Shown: one piece after another, positions 12,024-22,579 of the stretch
Layout: every line of letters starts with the position of its first letter
Numbering within the stretch: the first letter of the stretch is position 1
Assembly (NCBI GenBank): GCA_947561585.1
Contig: CANNZV010002587.1
Span: forward strand, 124,001 to 188,000
Reading direction: 5' to 3'
DNA from: Caprella mutica
Lineage: Eukaryota; Arthropoda; Malacostraca; Amphipoda; Caprellidae
Length of the DNA stretch: 64,000 nucleotides
The notes under the pieces: model-generated
The model's database searches: none
Seen by the model: only the letters and a program-made list of their open reading frames with translations
What the model was told of the DNA's origin: nothing
Position numbers and translations under genes: made by a program

Positions 12024-12181
12024 GCAGAGGATGCTTTTGATTAGTCAGCTGTTAAAATTTAATTATCACTATACTCTTACAGTTCAAAATGATGATTGTC
12101 CAGAAAAATAGGAACAGGCTAAATGAGCAGTGTAAGTTGAGAAAAATATTGTCTTTTCAAACAAAAATAATCTTTGAGGAA

Positions 12182-12187
12182 AATAAA
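12182..12187 (+). terminator. Candidate polyadenylation signal of the zinc-finger gene
   Basis: AATAAA lies about 160 bases after the stop codon at 12021-12023, on the coding strand. It is a canonical signal but sits in AT-rich DNA where such hexamers arise by chance. Confidence 0.35.
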
Positions 12188-12868
12188 TACATAAACAAAT
12201 CAAGGCCTCGTAGCTACTTCCACGATAATATCAAAGTCTTCTTCGTTCTACGGCAGTTTGTGATGCAATTAATATTCAACACCACAATCATTGTGTTAGC
12301 TCACATTTCAAGATATCTTAGGTAGTTAGAAGATACAAATCGAACAGTTGAAGAGAAAATATGGATGTAGCTATCTATCTATCTATCATTTACTCTTTTC
12401 TCATTAATGATGTAAACTTTAATAGGTATTGCATGGTACGAATAGTTTATATATAACTATAAGTATCGTCAATGGTTATGTTATTGATCAGCCATTTTTT
12501 TCTTTACTGATTTAAATCACGGAATCATTTTTTATATTATTTAAATTATACGTAAAAGGAGTACTAATATCACTTCTGTTGCAATTTGAATTTTATTATT
12601 TTTATTGTTTATTCAATTTTCGTTTATGATTTAGTTTGAATTTATATTTTGTTCAATCCATTTAAGATTAATAGATTATATATCATTGTTTTTTTTATGT
12701 TTGCAATTTGACTGTTAAATATTACGCATTTGTGCATTAAGAGAACTTTATCATTAATAAATTATTTAATTCTTAATCTAATTTCTACCCTAGTGTTCGG
12801 TTATTCCATGCAGAAATAATTCAGTACTATCTTAACGATGATTCCTATTTTATCATTTTGCAAAGCTT
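12188..12868. other. AT-rich intergenic stretch without recognised features
   Basis: No gene, inverted repeat or dispersed repeat was recognised apart from a short (CTAT)n run near 12370. The sequence separates the zinc-finger gene from the Tc1/mariner element. Confidence 0.5.
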
Positions 12869-14150
12869 CAGGGTGGGGCGTAAGTTTGGAAGCAATTTTT
12901 CAATCTTTAATATAATTCTTAAAAATAAGTTCCTAAGTAGGTGATAGGGTTTGAACTTTAGTAGAGACACTACATTATGACGTGGCAGTGTTATTTTCTA
13001 CAAAAATTTAGTCAATTCAAAAATATCAGACAAATGAGAAGCCATTATTGCTCTACACCGTGCCGGGAAGTCAGATTCCGTCATTTCAAAGACTCTCAAT
13101 AGCGAGATCGACTGTTTGGAAGTGTGTGAAGCGTTTTAATGAGATAGGAGACTTGACTGATCGTCCAAGAAGTGGTAGACCACGCTCACAACGCACCAAA
13201 CAACTGATAAAATGTGCCCGAGAGAAGATCAGGAGGAACCCGAAAAGGTCAATACGATTGTTAGCCAAAATCGCTAATGCGAGTCCCAGAACAATGAGAA
13301 GAGTTGTCAAAGAAGACCTAAAGATGTCCTCTTTCACCCTCCAAAAGAGACAGAAGCTGTAAAGAAAAAGAGATTGGAGAGAAGCAAAGCACTTCTGAGA
13401 GAATTGAAGTCTGGCACGGCTGGTGAAATTGTTTGGTCTGACGAAAAAATTTTCATAGTGGAAATGGCTCACAACCGGAGGAATGACAGAATAATTGGTA
13501 AAAGTGCAAAAGACATCCCATACAACCAAAAAACTGTCCACAGAACCATGAAACCTGCTTCAGAATGGTCTGGGCCGCCATTTCAGAAACTTGGAGATCT
13601 CCTTTAATTTTTGTGGAACAAGGCGCCAAAATCAATGCTAAATGTTATATTGAGAATATGTTGACGCCATTGTTGGAGTCAGCTAAGGATCACTTCGGTA
13701 ATGACACTCTATGGACATTTCAGCAAGACGGCGACTTCACATACTGCAAATGTCACTCAAAACTGGTGCCATGACCATCTTCCACGGTTTTGGTCCAAAG
13801 AAATGTGGCCTCCCTGCTCCCCAGATGTTAATCCTATGGACTTTTCGGTAGGGTCCATTCTTGAATCAAAGGCCTGTGGTAAATTCCATCGCAGTGTGGA
13901 TGATTTAAAGCGTTAGCTCCAGAGATCTTGGAAGGAAATTTCACAAGAACAGTTGCGTGCCGCAGTAGGAGGAGTTCGGAGGAGATTTGAGGCTGTTATT
14001 AAAAACAAGGGGGGACGTTTTGAATAAATTTATGATTTTTGAATTCTTAAAACCCTTATGTAATAATACATAACTGTAAATTATTAAATGTATTTTTCGT
14101 TGGATTATAATAAGCACTTTCATTTGCTTCCAAACTTACGCCCCACCCTG
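12869..14150 (+). mobile_element. Tc1/mariner element, 1282 bp, decayed
   Basis: It has perfect 27-bp terminal inverted repeats, beginning CAGGGTGGGGCGTAAG at 12869-12895 and repeated inverted at 14124-14150. The right flank is TA, as expected for this superfamily; the left flank is TT, probably a mutated TA. The interior holds a transposase with several frameshifts or stops. Size, ends and coding content all agree. Confidence 0.85.
13048..14027 (+). pseudogene. Tc1/mariner (IS630 superfamily) transposase remnant, DDxD type
   Basis: The helix-turn-helix half is seen at 13048-13362 (WKCVKRFNEIG and the GRPRS motif), with a stop after KRQKL. A second frame carries the first catalytic Asp in VWSDEK (13434-13451). 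The second Asp lies in QQDG at 13727 and the third in SPDVNPMD at 13839. The last two are 112 bases apart, not a multiple of three, so the frame is broken between them. The spacing is near the 37-residue spacing of maT-like elements. The coding sequence would end in TAA at 14025-14027. At least three disruptions make it inactive. Confidence 0.8.
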
Positions 14151-14472
14151 TAGTTGCAGTTTGAAGATAGTGATTGTCTATAGGGCTAAATGCTCTTCAA
14201 CTACATGGTCTTCACGGGGAACTGGAAAAGTAACGGATTATATCTTGGGAAATATGCACAAATATTTTAGAAATATTCTTTTTCTTCTAACTATCCCCCT
14301 GCCAGAAGAAGTATATTGGACTTTTTATTTCTTTCCAATATCATTCATTTGTTCAAAAAGTCAGGGTTTTACAGATCAAGAAATATTTGAAATACAGGCA
14401 TACACTGCTTTTTAAAAAGAAACGTCCAATAATTTCGAGACGTGACTCAAAGTTGTTATAGAATCTTAATTC

Positions 14473-14808
14473 TTTAAAGTCCTCTCCAGGGGAAAAGGAG
14501 TTTATTACATAATACTGTAGAACTAAGGATAATTATTCTGCAAACTTCATAAAATTCTGTTTAGTTGCTATTCGCTTTTAAAGTTTCTAATACTCTGTGC
14601 AACAATTATTTTATGAAACACTAATCTGACGCCTAAGATAAAGATTGTGCACTCGTTTGTTTTTATTTACAATTTGAATTTTATAAAAAAAAACATTTTA
14701 TACCTTTACAGGAATATTGAATTCATGAAACCTATCTAGTTGACATTCAAAACAAACTGTGTACAATCATTTTCTTCGAACTGAAAATTAACAAGTCAGA
14801 AGTAGAAC
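14473..14808 (+). mobile_element. Truncated copy of the TTAAAGGTCCTCTCC family
   Basis: It begins TTTAAAGTCCTCTCCAGGGGAAAA and continues with GAGTTTATTACATAATA, AATACTCTGTGCAACAATT and CAATTTGAATTTTA, in the same order as the copy at 26623-27127. The right inverted end is missing. No coding capacity. Confidence 0.6.
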
Positions 14809-14923
14809 TTACCCTATTGTCGAAAATAATTTAGAAATAAAATGACTGTTTGTTCAATGCAACACAATTACATAAATCAAACTAATTAAGTTCTTCCCTA
14901 TTGTTAGTGAGTTTTAGAATTAG

Positions 14924-15097
14924 TAGGGTTGTGACAATATGCGTTTAAAATCATAGATCCCGATAATATTATAGACGGAGTGAATTAAACTGTATTGAAT
15001 CGTTCTAAACCAGCGGTCTATAGTATTCGTTACCATTTCGTTACGTCTATGATATTCTTAAGATCTATGATCTTAAATGCATATTGTCAAAACCCTA
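14924..15097. mobile_element. 174-bp hAT-type MITE related to the ends of the 34413-37368 element
   Basis: Ends are TAGGGTTGTGACAATATGC and GCATATTGTCAAAACCCTA. Flanking 8-bp duplications are AGAATTAG (14916-14923) and ATAATTAG (15098-15105), with one mismatch. The first 17 bases (TAGGGTTGTGACAATAT) are identical to those of the hAT element at 34413, so that element's transposase is a candidate mobiliser. The interior contains nested inverted words (CATAGATC and GATCTATG). Confidence 0.75.
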
Positions 15098-15310
15098 ATA
15101 ATTAGGTATGCCACATTGAGCGTGTTGCTTAAATTCAGTTTTGCGTATTGTGGTGGTTGCTAAATGGTTGTTTGCGATAATTGTTCGTTTGATTTGATAT
15201 TAAATTGGTTGGTAGAAGATTGAAAATAAAGTTAAAACCATCACAAAAGTAATATATTCACGAGAATAATTGTTTACAAAGGATAAGACTGTGTTTGTTT
15301 AGTGGTAGAG

Positions 15311-15419
15311 TCAGAGTGTGAGAGTGAGTGTAGAGTGTGAGAGTGAGTGTAGAGTGTGAGAGTGAGTGTAGAGTGTGAGAGTGAGTGTAGAGTGTGAGAG
15401 TGAGTGTAAAGTGTGTGAG
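15311..15419 (+). repeat. 19-bp tandem repeat, about 5.5 copies
   Basis: The unit is GAGTGTGAGAGTGAGTGTA. Copies are nearly identical, with slight decay at the right end, which implies recent expansion. The window from 15420 to 16450 shows AT-rich sequence with no other feature I could support. Confidence 0.85.
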
Positions 15420-16450
15420 TGGTAGAGTAGGAGCCTGTAAGAAACAACAGTAAAAATTTGGAAATTAAAATTTAGTTTCACAGAAAAGTAGAACAAAATA
15501 TTTAAGCAAAGTATCATTACATTATAAAATTAGTACAATATGATAGTAGACATAATATATTTTAATAAAAAGTATGGCAATATTATATTTCAATTTCATC
15601 TATTAAAATATATTACAGAGTCTGATTTTACTAATCTTACAAACGTCTATATAAGATATTATTTTCTGAAACTTACCAAATAAATGACTAACTTGAGATC
15701 TTACACTATGTAGCTAGTGAAGGGATAGAAATGAGATCTGAAGCCTAGAAACAGTCTCTTATATAGTGACCAAACATACTATGACTCATGTTAGAAATAT
15801 TGAAACATTCGAGTGTATTAAATGTTTATAATCGAGAGTTGATGACATAAGGCTCCAAGATAGCTTCTACTTATTTTGAAAACAATTTGACAGATGTTCG
15901 TAACATATTAATTCAAGAAGCTAACATTATATGGTTATTAAACTGCATTACCATCCTAATACTCTGACTGCATTTAGAATGTTAGCGATTAAGAAACTTA
16001 AATACAAAACATCTCTGATGAGACTCTATCGATTCGACTGCCTAGCTAATGTTTATACTCCTAACACCAACAAAGATAAGCAAATCATTAGATGAAACAG
16101 TGAAAATCTAATTGTATTATAGATTGAATAATGAATATACCATGAATTAATATAACATTCATACATATAAGGTATTATTTTCATATTATTGTGAGAATAA
16201 TTAATTAAGCTAGTGATTACAATATATTTCTTCTATTTTGAGAATATTTATTAAAGCTAGTGATTACAGATCACTACACCAGAAACGCATCATATATGTC
16301 AAGAGCATAAAATAAACAAATAAACACGTGTGCATATTTGCTAACAGCTAACCGATAAATATGTATAATTTGGACAATTTTGAACATGCAACCACAGTAC
16401 AGAGAAGATATAGTATCCCAGAGCTATAGGGGGGATATTACGCGTGTCCC

Positions 16451-16713
16451 GGTAGGCTGTGACGTCACATGTCAACAATGGTGCGTACGTTTGTACGTAC
16501 AGTACAAACACAAAAGATGGCTGCAACACACCCAACACACCCCAAAATAGTAACAAAATTTAAGTCTTGAAGACGATTTATTCAAGATAATTAGATCATT
16601 AGTCAGATCGGTCGCGTTGGCCGCCATCTTAATTTTCTATTCCACGTGACCCACAGCAATTCTGTTTACTATGACGTGACCTCTTGTTTACATACATGAC
16701 GTCACAGCCTACC
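16451..16713. mobile_element. 263-bp inverted-repeat element with CRE-like ends
   Basis: Ends are GGTAGGCTGTGACGTCA and its inverse TGACGTCACAGCCTACC. The perfect palindrome TGACGTCA, the consensus CREB/ATF site, lies in both ends. The inside has further GTACGTAC and CACGTGAC palindromes and CGGCCGCCAT-like CpG-rich words. No ORF and no certain target duplication. Confidence 0.6.
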
Positions 16714-17783
16714 CAGAATAAATTTGAATGATACATGGAACTGGGGTACTATACTATTCTGTTTACTGTGATGCAACTGTCTAACTGTGATCTCCTACAA
16801 ATATGCAGTTTTCTTCATAAACCCCTGCATAGAAGACTATTTTTAACTTGAAACAATTGAGGAAGATAAAAATGTCAAAACAATTTATTAATTGGTATAA
16901 CATAAAAATAAATGTACATTTAATAAATTATTCAACCTTCTAAACCCCTAGTTTAATCTTTAAATCTGTTCCCTAGTTTAAGTCACGTCACAAATCACCA
17001 GGCGTGTATACAAGGGGGGGGGGGCATTTGGGGCAGATGCCCCCCCCTTGAGGTCTGAACTTTTTAAAAATAAATCTACGGATTAATAGAAAATATATAG
17101 ATTAATCCTCCAAATTGAAGTAATGTCAATTATTTGATTATTTTTAATTGCTTTTGGCATGCTTGAACTCAGTATTCTATCAAAATCGACATTTTAAAAT
17201 TGCAAAAAATTAAATTGCAAAATGCGAGAAATTAAATTGCTTCAAATCGTATTATGTATAAGCCATTTTCTCCATAGAGAGTGGATTTCTATCACCCTAT
17301 TAATAGAAGCATTGTTCTTCAATTTAAAAATGTTTTTGAATTTTAGAAGAAATGCATCGTCCTGTACTCTGTAGTTTGCCAAAACACCTTCTTCTTCAAC
17401 GATACGCTGAAAATTCATGCTTTCCCAAGATAAATGGAAGGGTGGCTAAATCTTACCACTTGAAAAAGTTCACAAGAAATCGTGGTCTATCCAACGAAAC
17501 TGGTTCGATTCACAAGAAAAAACAAATGAAAAAACGAACAAAATAAACACAAACTGCATTCAGGAGGTGAAGATTTTCCTTGAAGAAACCACTAGTTTTT
17601 TTTCTCAGAAAAGTTTTTCAGCAGATTTCATCCACACCAAAACCACGTGGTGGAGGATCGTCATACATTCATTTAGTTTCCGTTTTTATCAATGAACTAC
17701 AGTTCGACCATTAACGAAAACCACATAAATAGCGGTTTTGTGAGTGGATTATGCAGCAACCATCCAACATTGCCAATTGAATC

Positions 17784-18970
17784 GTTTGGACAGACGAGAA
17801 GTTAATTTACCTCCATCAAAAACACATCGAAAGAATACGAATGGAAATCTTCGAAATATCTGGAAAGAAAATGATAGATACGACGTATGATGCTAAGGAT
17901 GCAATTATTAATGTAATGGTTCCAATTGTTCAAGCATTCCTTAACGAATAAGGCAACATGTTACCATGTTAATGTTTTTCAAAACTCTGATCCCAGCCTG
18001 CAACTTCTTCATTTTGGTGGATGCAAGACCAAATGCATCTCTAGAATTTAAAGGTCCCCTCCAAGCAAATATTTTTATTGCTTTATTTAATGAGGCTAAT
18101 GTTTCTTATCATTTTGCTGCAAACCGCATCGAATTTGAAGCATATTTTTAATTTTATATGCTTTTAAAGATTTTTATAATCAAAACTCTACTAAACTTAT
18201 TTTACTTCCGACTTACTAATTTAAGAAATTTTCAGTCTGAAGAAAAAAAATGTACACCATTTGTTTTGATTGTCAACTAGTTATTAGGTTTAATAAATCC
18301 ATTTAATACTCCTGTAAAGGTATAAAATTGAATGAACTTATAATAGAAACGTTTATATACCTTAGGAAACAATTAATATCTAAAATAATTTAATTAAAGA
18401 CCGAAAACGCATGGTCTGTTTATAAAATTCAAATTTGTAATCAAAACAAAGAGTGTACAATCTTCTTCTTGAGCATCAGATTAGTGATTCGCTCAATTGT
18501 TGCTCACAGAGTATTAAAAAACTTTTAAAACAAATTATAAAATATAAATTGAACCGAATTGTATGCGGTTTGCAGAATAATGATCGTAGACCTTAGTTCT
18601 ATAATATTATGCTATAAACTCATTTTTTTCCTGGAGCCTGGAGAGGACCTTTAAGGAAAAGTTTCGAGGTCGAGTGATTAGCAGAAGTACGGAAATAAAA
18701 TTCCTGGTCAGCACACAGTCCAGATCTCAACTCTTTGGACTTTCGCATATGGGCTGCTGCACAAACTCGAGTTTATAAGTTTATATAAAAAAAAAGATCC
18801 CAATGAGTCTCTTATAAAATGTGCTCAAATCTCAGTTCAAAAAAAAAAAAAACAATAAGACTCTCAAGAAAGTATGCAAGAATGTTCTGAAGCGTGCATC
18901 GTTCTGTCTTCACTTCGGAGGGGGTCATTTTCAACAACTTTTGTAGGACCACAGGAGATGTGCTTCATAT
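17784..18970 (+). pseudogene. Mariner-like transposase fragments, left arm of the palindromic element
   Basis: IVWTDEK at about 17784-17804 matches the region of the first catalytic Asp of Tc1/mariner transposases. After an inserted MITE, FRGRVISR (about 18663) and then, in another frame, WSAHSPDLNSLDFRIW (about 18708-18755) match the region of the last catalytic Asp. A C-terminal GGGHFQQLL-like motif follows at about 18920. Frameshifts and the 608-bp insertion make it a fossil. Confidence 0.65.
18047..18654 (-). mobile_element. 608-bp MITE of the TTAAAGGTCCTCTCC family, nested in the palindromic element
   Basis: Ends are TTTAAAGGTCCCCTCCAAG at 18047 and the inverse of TTAAAGGTCCTCTCCAG ending at 18654. 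Shared interior words with 26623-27127 and 38058-38568 include the reverse complements of GAGTTTATTACATAAT and GGATCATTATT-TGCA. It interrupts mariner remnants in the left arm only. Confidence 0.7.
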
Positions 18971-19379
18971 GATATAAGACAATAAATGTTAACAATAATA
19001 AAAATTCTTTCTTTTCCTTCAAAGTGATGCATCTATAATGGTCTTTGACTCATTTTTAAGTGCTTTTAACTCGTAATTAAAAAATTACGTTATCTGATGA
19101 AACACAGTGTAGCAGTATGGTTTTGATTATTTTTACTGCAGCCAATGATTGAATATTGTGATTAAGTTAATGACTATCAGTCTATTGGACATGATATACA
19201 GCTTATGGACTGTACAATTCATCCACTGACACACTGTGTTCCATCAGAAACGATATTTTTAAATTACGAATTAGAAGCACTTCGATCTAATGCATCAATT
19301 GTCATCATAGATAAACCACGTTGATGGAAAAGAGAGTATTATTATTAAAAATTTATTGTCCTATTTATATGGCTATATC

Positions 19380-19735
19380 ATATGAACCACGTCTCCTGTG
19401 GCCCTACAGAAGTTGTTGAAAATGACCTCCTCCAGCCTGAAGACAGAACGAAGCAAACTTCAAACCATTCTTTAAAATTTCTTAGGGGTCAATGAGTTAT
19501 ACCTTTCAGCGAAACTTTAAACACTTTGTATAAGAGACACAATGGAATATTCTTTTTCATATATAAACTCGAGTTTGTGCAGCAGCCAAGAAGTGAAAAT
19601 CCAAAGGGTTGTGATATTGATTGTGTGCTGGCCAGGAATTTTCCGTTCTTCTGCTAATGAATCTGCCTCTAACCTTTTCAATGAGAAATTCGAGAACTGC
19701 ATTTGTTCAATGTGGTGGAGCACTGTCTTGTATCC
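19380..19735 (-). pseudogene. Mariner-like transposase C-terminal fragment, right arm of the palindromic element
   Basis: On the minus strand, GQHTINITTLWIF and the overlapping frame WPAHNQYHNPLDF align with the WSAHSPDLNSLDF motif of the left arm, followed by LAAAQTRVYI. The same motif order occurs in mirrored orientation, as expected if the arms are inverted copies. Stops and frame changes are present. Confidence 0.6.
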
Positions 19736-19775
19736 ACCAAAGTGAAGAACGAGATGCAGTATGGGCCAAATAAGG

Positions 19776-20180
19776 GGTGCTAGTTTGGTATGCGATCTAT
19801 GAGGTTAATGTGATCTGATAATTTTTATTTTAATAATTATGATAATTTTTCTTTGTAAGTAACTGTGATACAAAACAAACAATATAGATGAGATGATATT
19901 TTCACAATGCATTAAAAGTAAAAAAAACATATATTAATCACCTATTTTACTTTATATTCATACAAGTTTAGTAGGATGTAGTTTACTAGTTTATATATTG
20001 ATATTTTCTTGAAGTATTTCCATAATAAGGCTTTGCATATGTAAATGGTACATAATGATTTAAGGAATATATTTGGTATCTCGTATACCTGTTTGTATCT
20101 TTTATATTTGCTAATAAATTCTGAATAGATCGCATGCCAAACCAGTAAATGATGATCAGATCGCATAGCAAACTAGCACC
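19776..20180. mobile_element. 405-bp MITE nested in the right arm of the palindromic element
   Basis: Ends are GGTGCTAGTTTGGTATGCGA and, inverted, GGTGCTAGTTTGCTATGCGA. It is flanked by AAATAAGG (19768-19775) and AAATAATG (20181-20188), an 8-bp duplication with one mismatch. The end word TTTGGCATGCGATC is repeated just inside the right end. No coding capacity. Confidence 0.7.
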
Positions 20181-20993
20181 AAATAATGTCCTCTAGCAAT
20201 CTGAGATATGAAACACCATTAACCGATGACGAGTTGCCATCATCATCAAAGAATGCATGAAAGATTAGATCCATTAAATTAATAATGGAAACAAAGATAT
20301 TACCTTAGCATCATACCTATCATTTATTCCTTTGATATTTCAGGGATTTTCATTAGTGTACCTGACAATCCTCCACAACGGAGTAATGTTTGGTGAAATC
20401 TGCTGAGAAACTGGGGGTTCTGGGGGGTTCTTCATAGAAACTCTTCACCTCCTGAATCACTGTTTCTGTCCTTTTTGGTTTTGTTATAATTTGCCTTTCT
20501 TGTGAATAGAACCAGTTTCATTGAATAGACCACGAACTCTTGTGAGCTTTTTCAGGTGGTAAGATTTAGCCGCCCTTCACTTGCCATGGAGTGAAGCATG
20601 AATTTTCGACATACTGTTGAAGAAGAAGGTGTTTTGCCAAACTACAGAGTACAGGACGATGCCTTTCTTCTCAAATTTTTTTTTTTTTAAGGTTTAAGAA
20701 AAATGCCAATACTAATAGGATAAAATCCATTCTTTATACTTTATGAACATAATGACTTCCTCCCATTTCGCAATTTGAAAAATGAGTTTTCTGACGAAAC
20801 ACAGTGTAAGCATGTTCAAAGCAATTAAAATAATCCAATAACTGATCAGTCTGAGGAATTATCCGTAGATTTTTTTCAGAAACGTTAAATTTTTTGAAAA
20901 GTGCCCCCCCCCTTGACCGAATCCTAGATACGCCCCTGCAAATCACTCAATTATCGCTACCTATCCATAATGGTATTTCAAGTGGAGTACGGT

Positions 20994-21058
20994 CAAGAGC
21001 CCCCCCGGTCATGAGCCCTCCTAGGTCATAAGCCCCCCCGGTCACGAGCCCCCCCTCC
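20994..21058 (+). repeat. C-rich short tandem repeat
   Basis: About four copies of a 16-18 bp unit reading GGTCA-GAGCCCCCCC with small length differences. The C-tracts resemble those at the ends of the adjacent palindromic element but lie outside its target duplication. Confidence 0.55.
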
Positions 21059-21339
21059 ATGTTTTTTTAATCCTTATTTACCTAGTTAAACAAATGAAGA
21101 ACTACTTAGATAGAAATAACTGAGAGTTGCTAATGTAGTTTGTTGTATCCGCTAGATTGTTGTACTGCACACTTCATGATTGTTTAATGACCTGGCATGG
21201 GGGTTCGGGGGGCGGTCTACCTATTTTATAGTAAAAAAAGTAAAGTATAAATTTTGTCACTCTCAAGCTTGGCCGGGTGTCCCAACCAAGGAAGTTATAG
21301 TACTGGAACTATAACAACGTCTCTCAGCTGCATTATTAG

Positions 21340-21669
21340 GTCTGTTTTTCGGTCCACTGCTATATACGTAGTAGTGACAATAGAGTGACTTGTTATCGTG
21401 ACCGTAACGTGACGTTTTTAATGCAACAGACTTAATTGAAAATTAGGATCAAGTAGTTTGAATAACTGAATAGACCATTACTCTCTTCTTATATTGGCAA
21501 TAAATAAACATTTTTTTTATAATTAAACACTCTTCGGATGCCATAAATTTAATTTAGAGTGTTGCTGTGATGACGTCACGTGCACTAACCGTCTCGATTG
21601 TCACTACTATATTCTATACACTGTGAGTCCGTGAATATGCATGGATGAGCAGTGGACTGGACTACAGAC
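21340..21669. mobile_element. 330-bp inverted-repeat element
   Basis: The left end GTCTGTTTTTCGGTCCACTGC is the inverse of the right end GCAGTGGACTGGACTACAGAC, with gaps. An inner pair, GTAGTAGTGACAATAGAGTGA and its inverse near 21595-21615, extends the stem. TGATGACGTCACGTG near 21570 again contains TGACGTCA. Superfamily unknown. Confidence 0.55.
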
Positions 21670-21819
21670 ACATTTAAACAAAATGTTAGCCGCCTAGTCC
21701 CAACAGGACTGCTAACCTAACCTTAGGTGCGCTATATCTTTTTATATTTATAACATATAGTATTTTTATTGATGATTAATTAATAAAAATGAATTAGGCT
21801 ATTTATATCTATCAGAGAC

Positions 21820-21995
21820 TTTTTGCACGGGTTTCTTTTTTTTTTTTTGCTTGGGGAGTTTTGTTCGGAGGGTATATGACTGGAGGGGGGGGGGGATTCA
21901 TTGCACGGAGGGTATTTGGCTTGGTTTTTTTTTGACTGAGGGTTTTTTTTTTCTTTTACACGGTTTTTTTTTTGTCCTGTCACCATAAATGATAT
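21820..21995 (-). repeat. Low-complexity poly-T/poly-G tract
   Basis: Runs of 8-14 T alternate with G runs and GGAGGGTAT words. Short open frames here reflect base composition. From 21996 to about 22570 no feature was recognised. Confidence 0.7.
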
Positions 21996-22579
21996 AATGT
22001 GCTGCATATCTAGACAAAAATTATGCATATTTTATGCTGCATATCGGCACATCCAAATTAGTTATCGGTTAAGCTAAGGTTAATATGAACTTTCATCAGT
22101 GGGTGGAGCCCCCAATGTCATTTCTTTTATTCTAACTACTAAAAAATGAAATTATTAAAGAGTTACAATAAATATGCAATAACTTCCAATCATTTCTTGC
22201 TCTTCTTACTATGATATGCAATAAGTCAGAGTGGTAATTTTTGTAATACAAGCGAGGCCAAATATGAAGAATTCGAAAATCGAAGGGAATTTCACAAGCA
22301 AGTTAAGTTGCCACGTACCACTTTACTTTCCTCTCAGTTACGTTAGCTTTCTCCAGAGTGATCAACAGATTTATAGTTTCTGGTGATGTTTCTCCTGCCA
22401 AAATTTCAGGTCCTCACCAAATCAAAGTTAAAAGAAATCATCGAATTAGAAAAACCGAATCAATTATCATCATTTGTTGAGGAAAATCCCCAATTGGGAA
22501 TGCTTCTTCGTGACATTGTCTATTTTTATATTTTCATCACTTTTTTCTAATTTCTAGCTTATCCCGAACTGAAACTTAA

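Larger units (their letters stand above)
16999..20938. mobile_element. 3.94-kb palindromic composite element with 8-bp target duplication
   Basis: The exact octamer CAAATCAC flanks it (16991-16998 and 20939-20946). Ends are CAGGCGTGTA and, inverted, CAGGGGCGTA, each followed inward by a long C/G run. The two halves are diverged inverted copies: 17345-17660 mirrors 20385-20690 (TTTGCCAAAACACCTTCTTCTTC, CGTCCTGTACTCTGTAGT), and 18690-18960 mirrors 19380-19650. The centre is near 19165. Both arms contain mariner transposase remnants. Two unrelated MITEs are nested in opposite arms (18047-18654 and 19776-20180), which explains the unequal arm lengths. Confidence 0.75.

Noticed and set aside
17495..17515. 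GGTTCGATTC as a tRNA or polymerase III B box
   Set aside because: No A box or cloverleaf upstream. The sequence lies in the arm of the palindromic element and differs in the mirrored copy.
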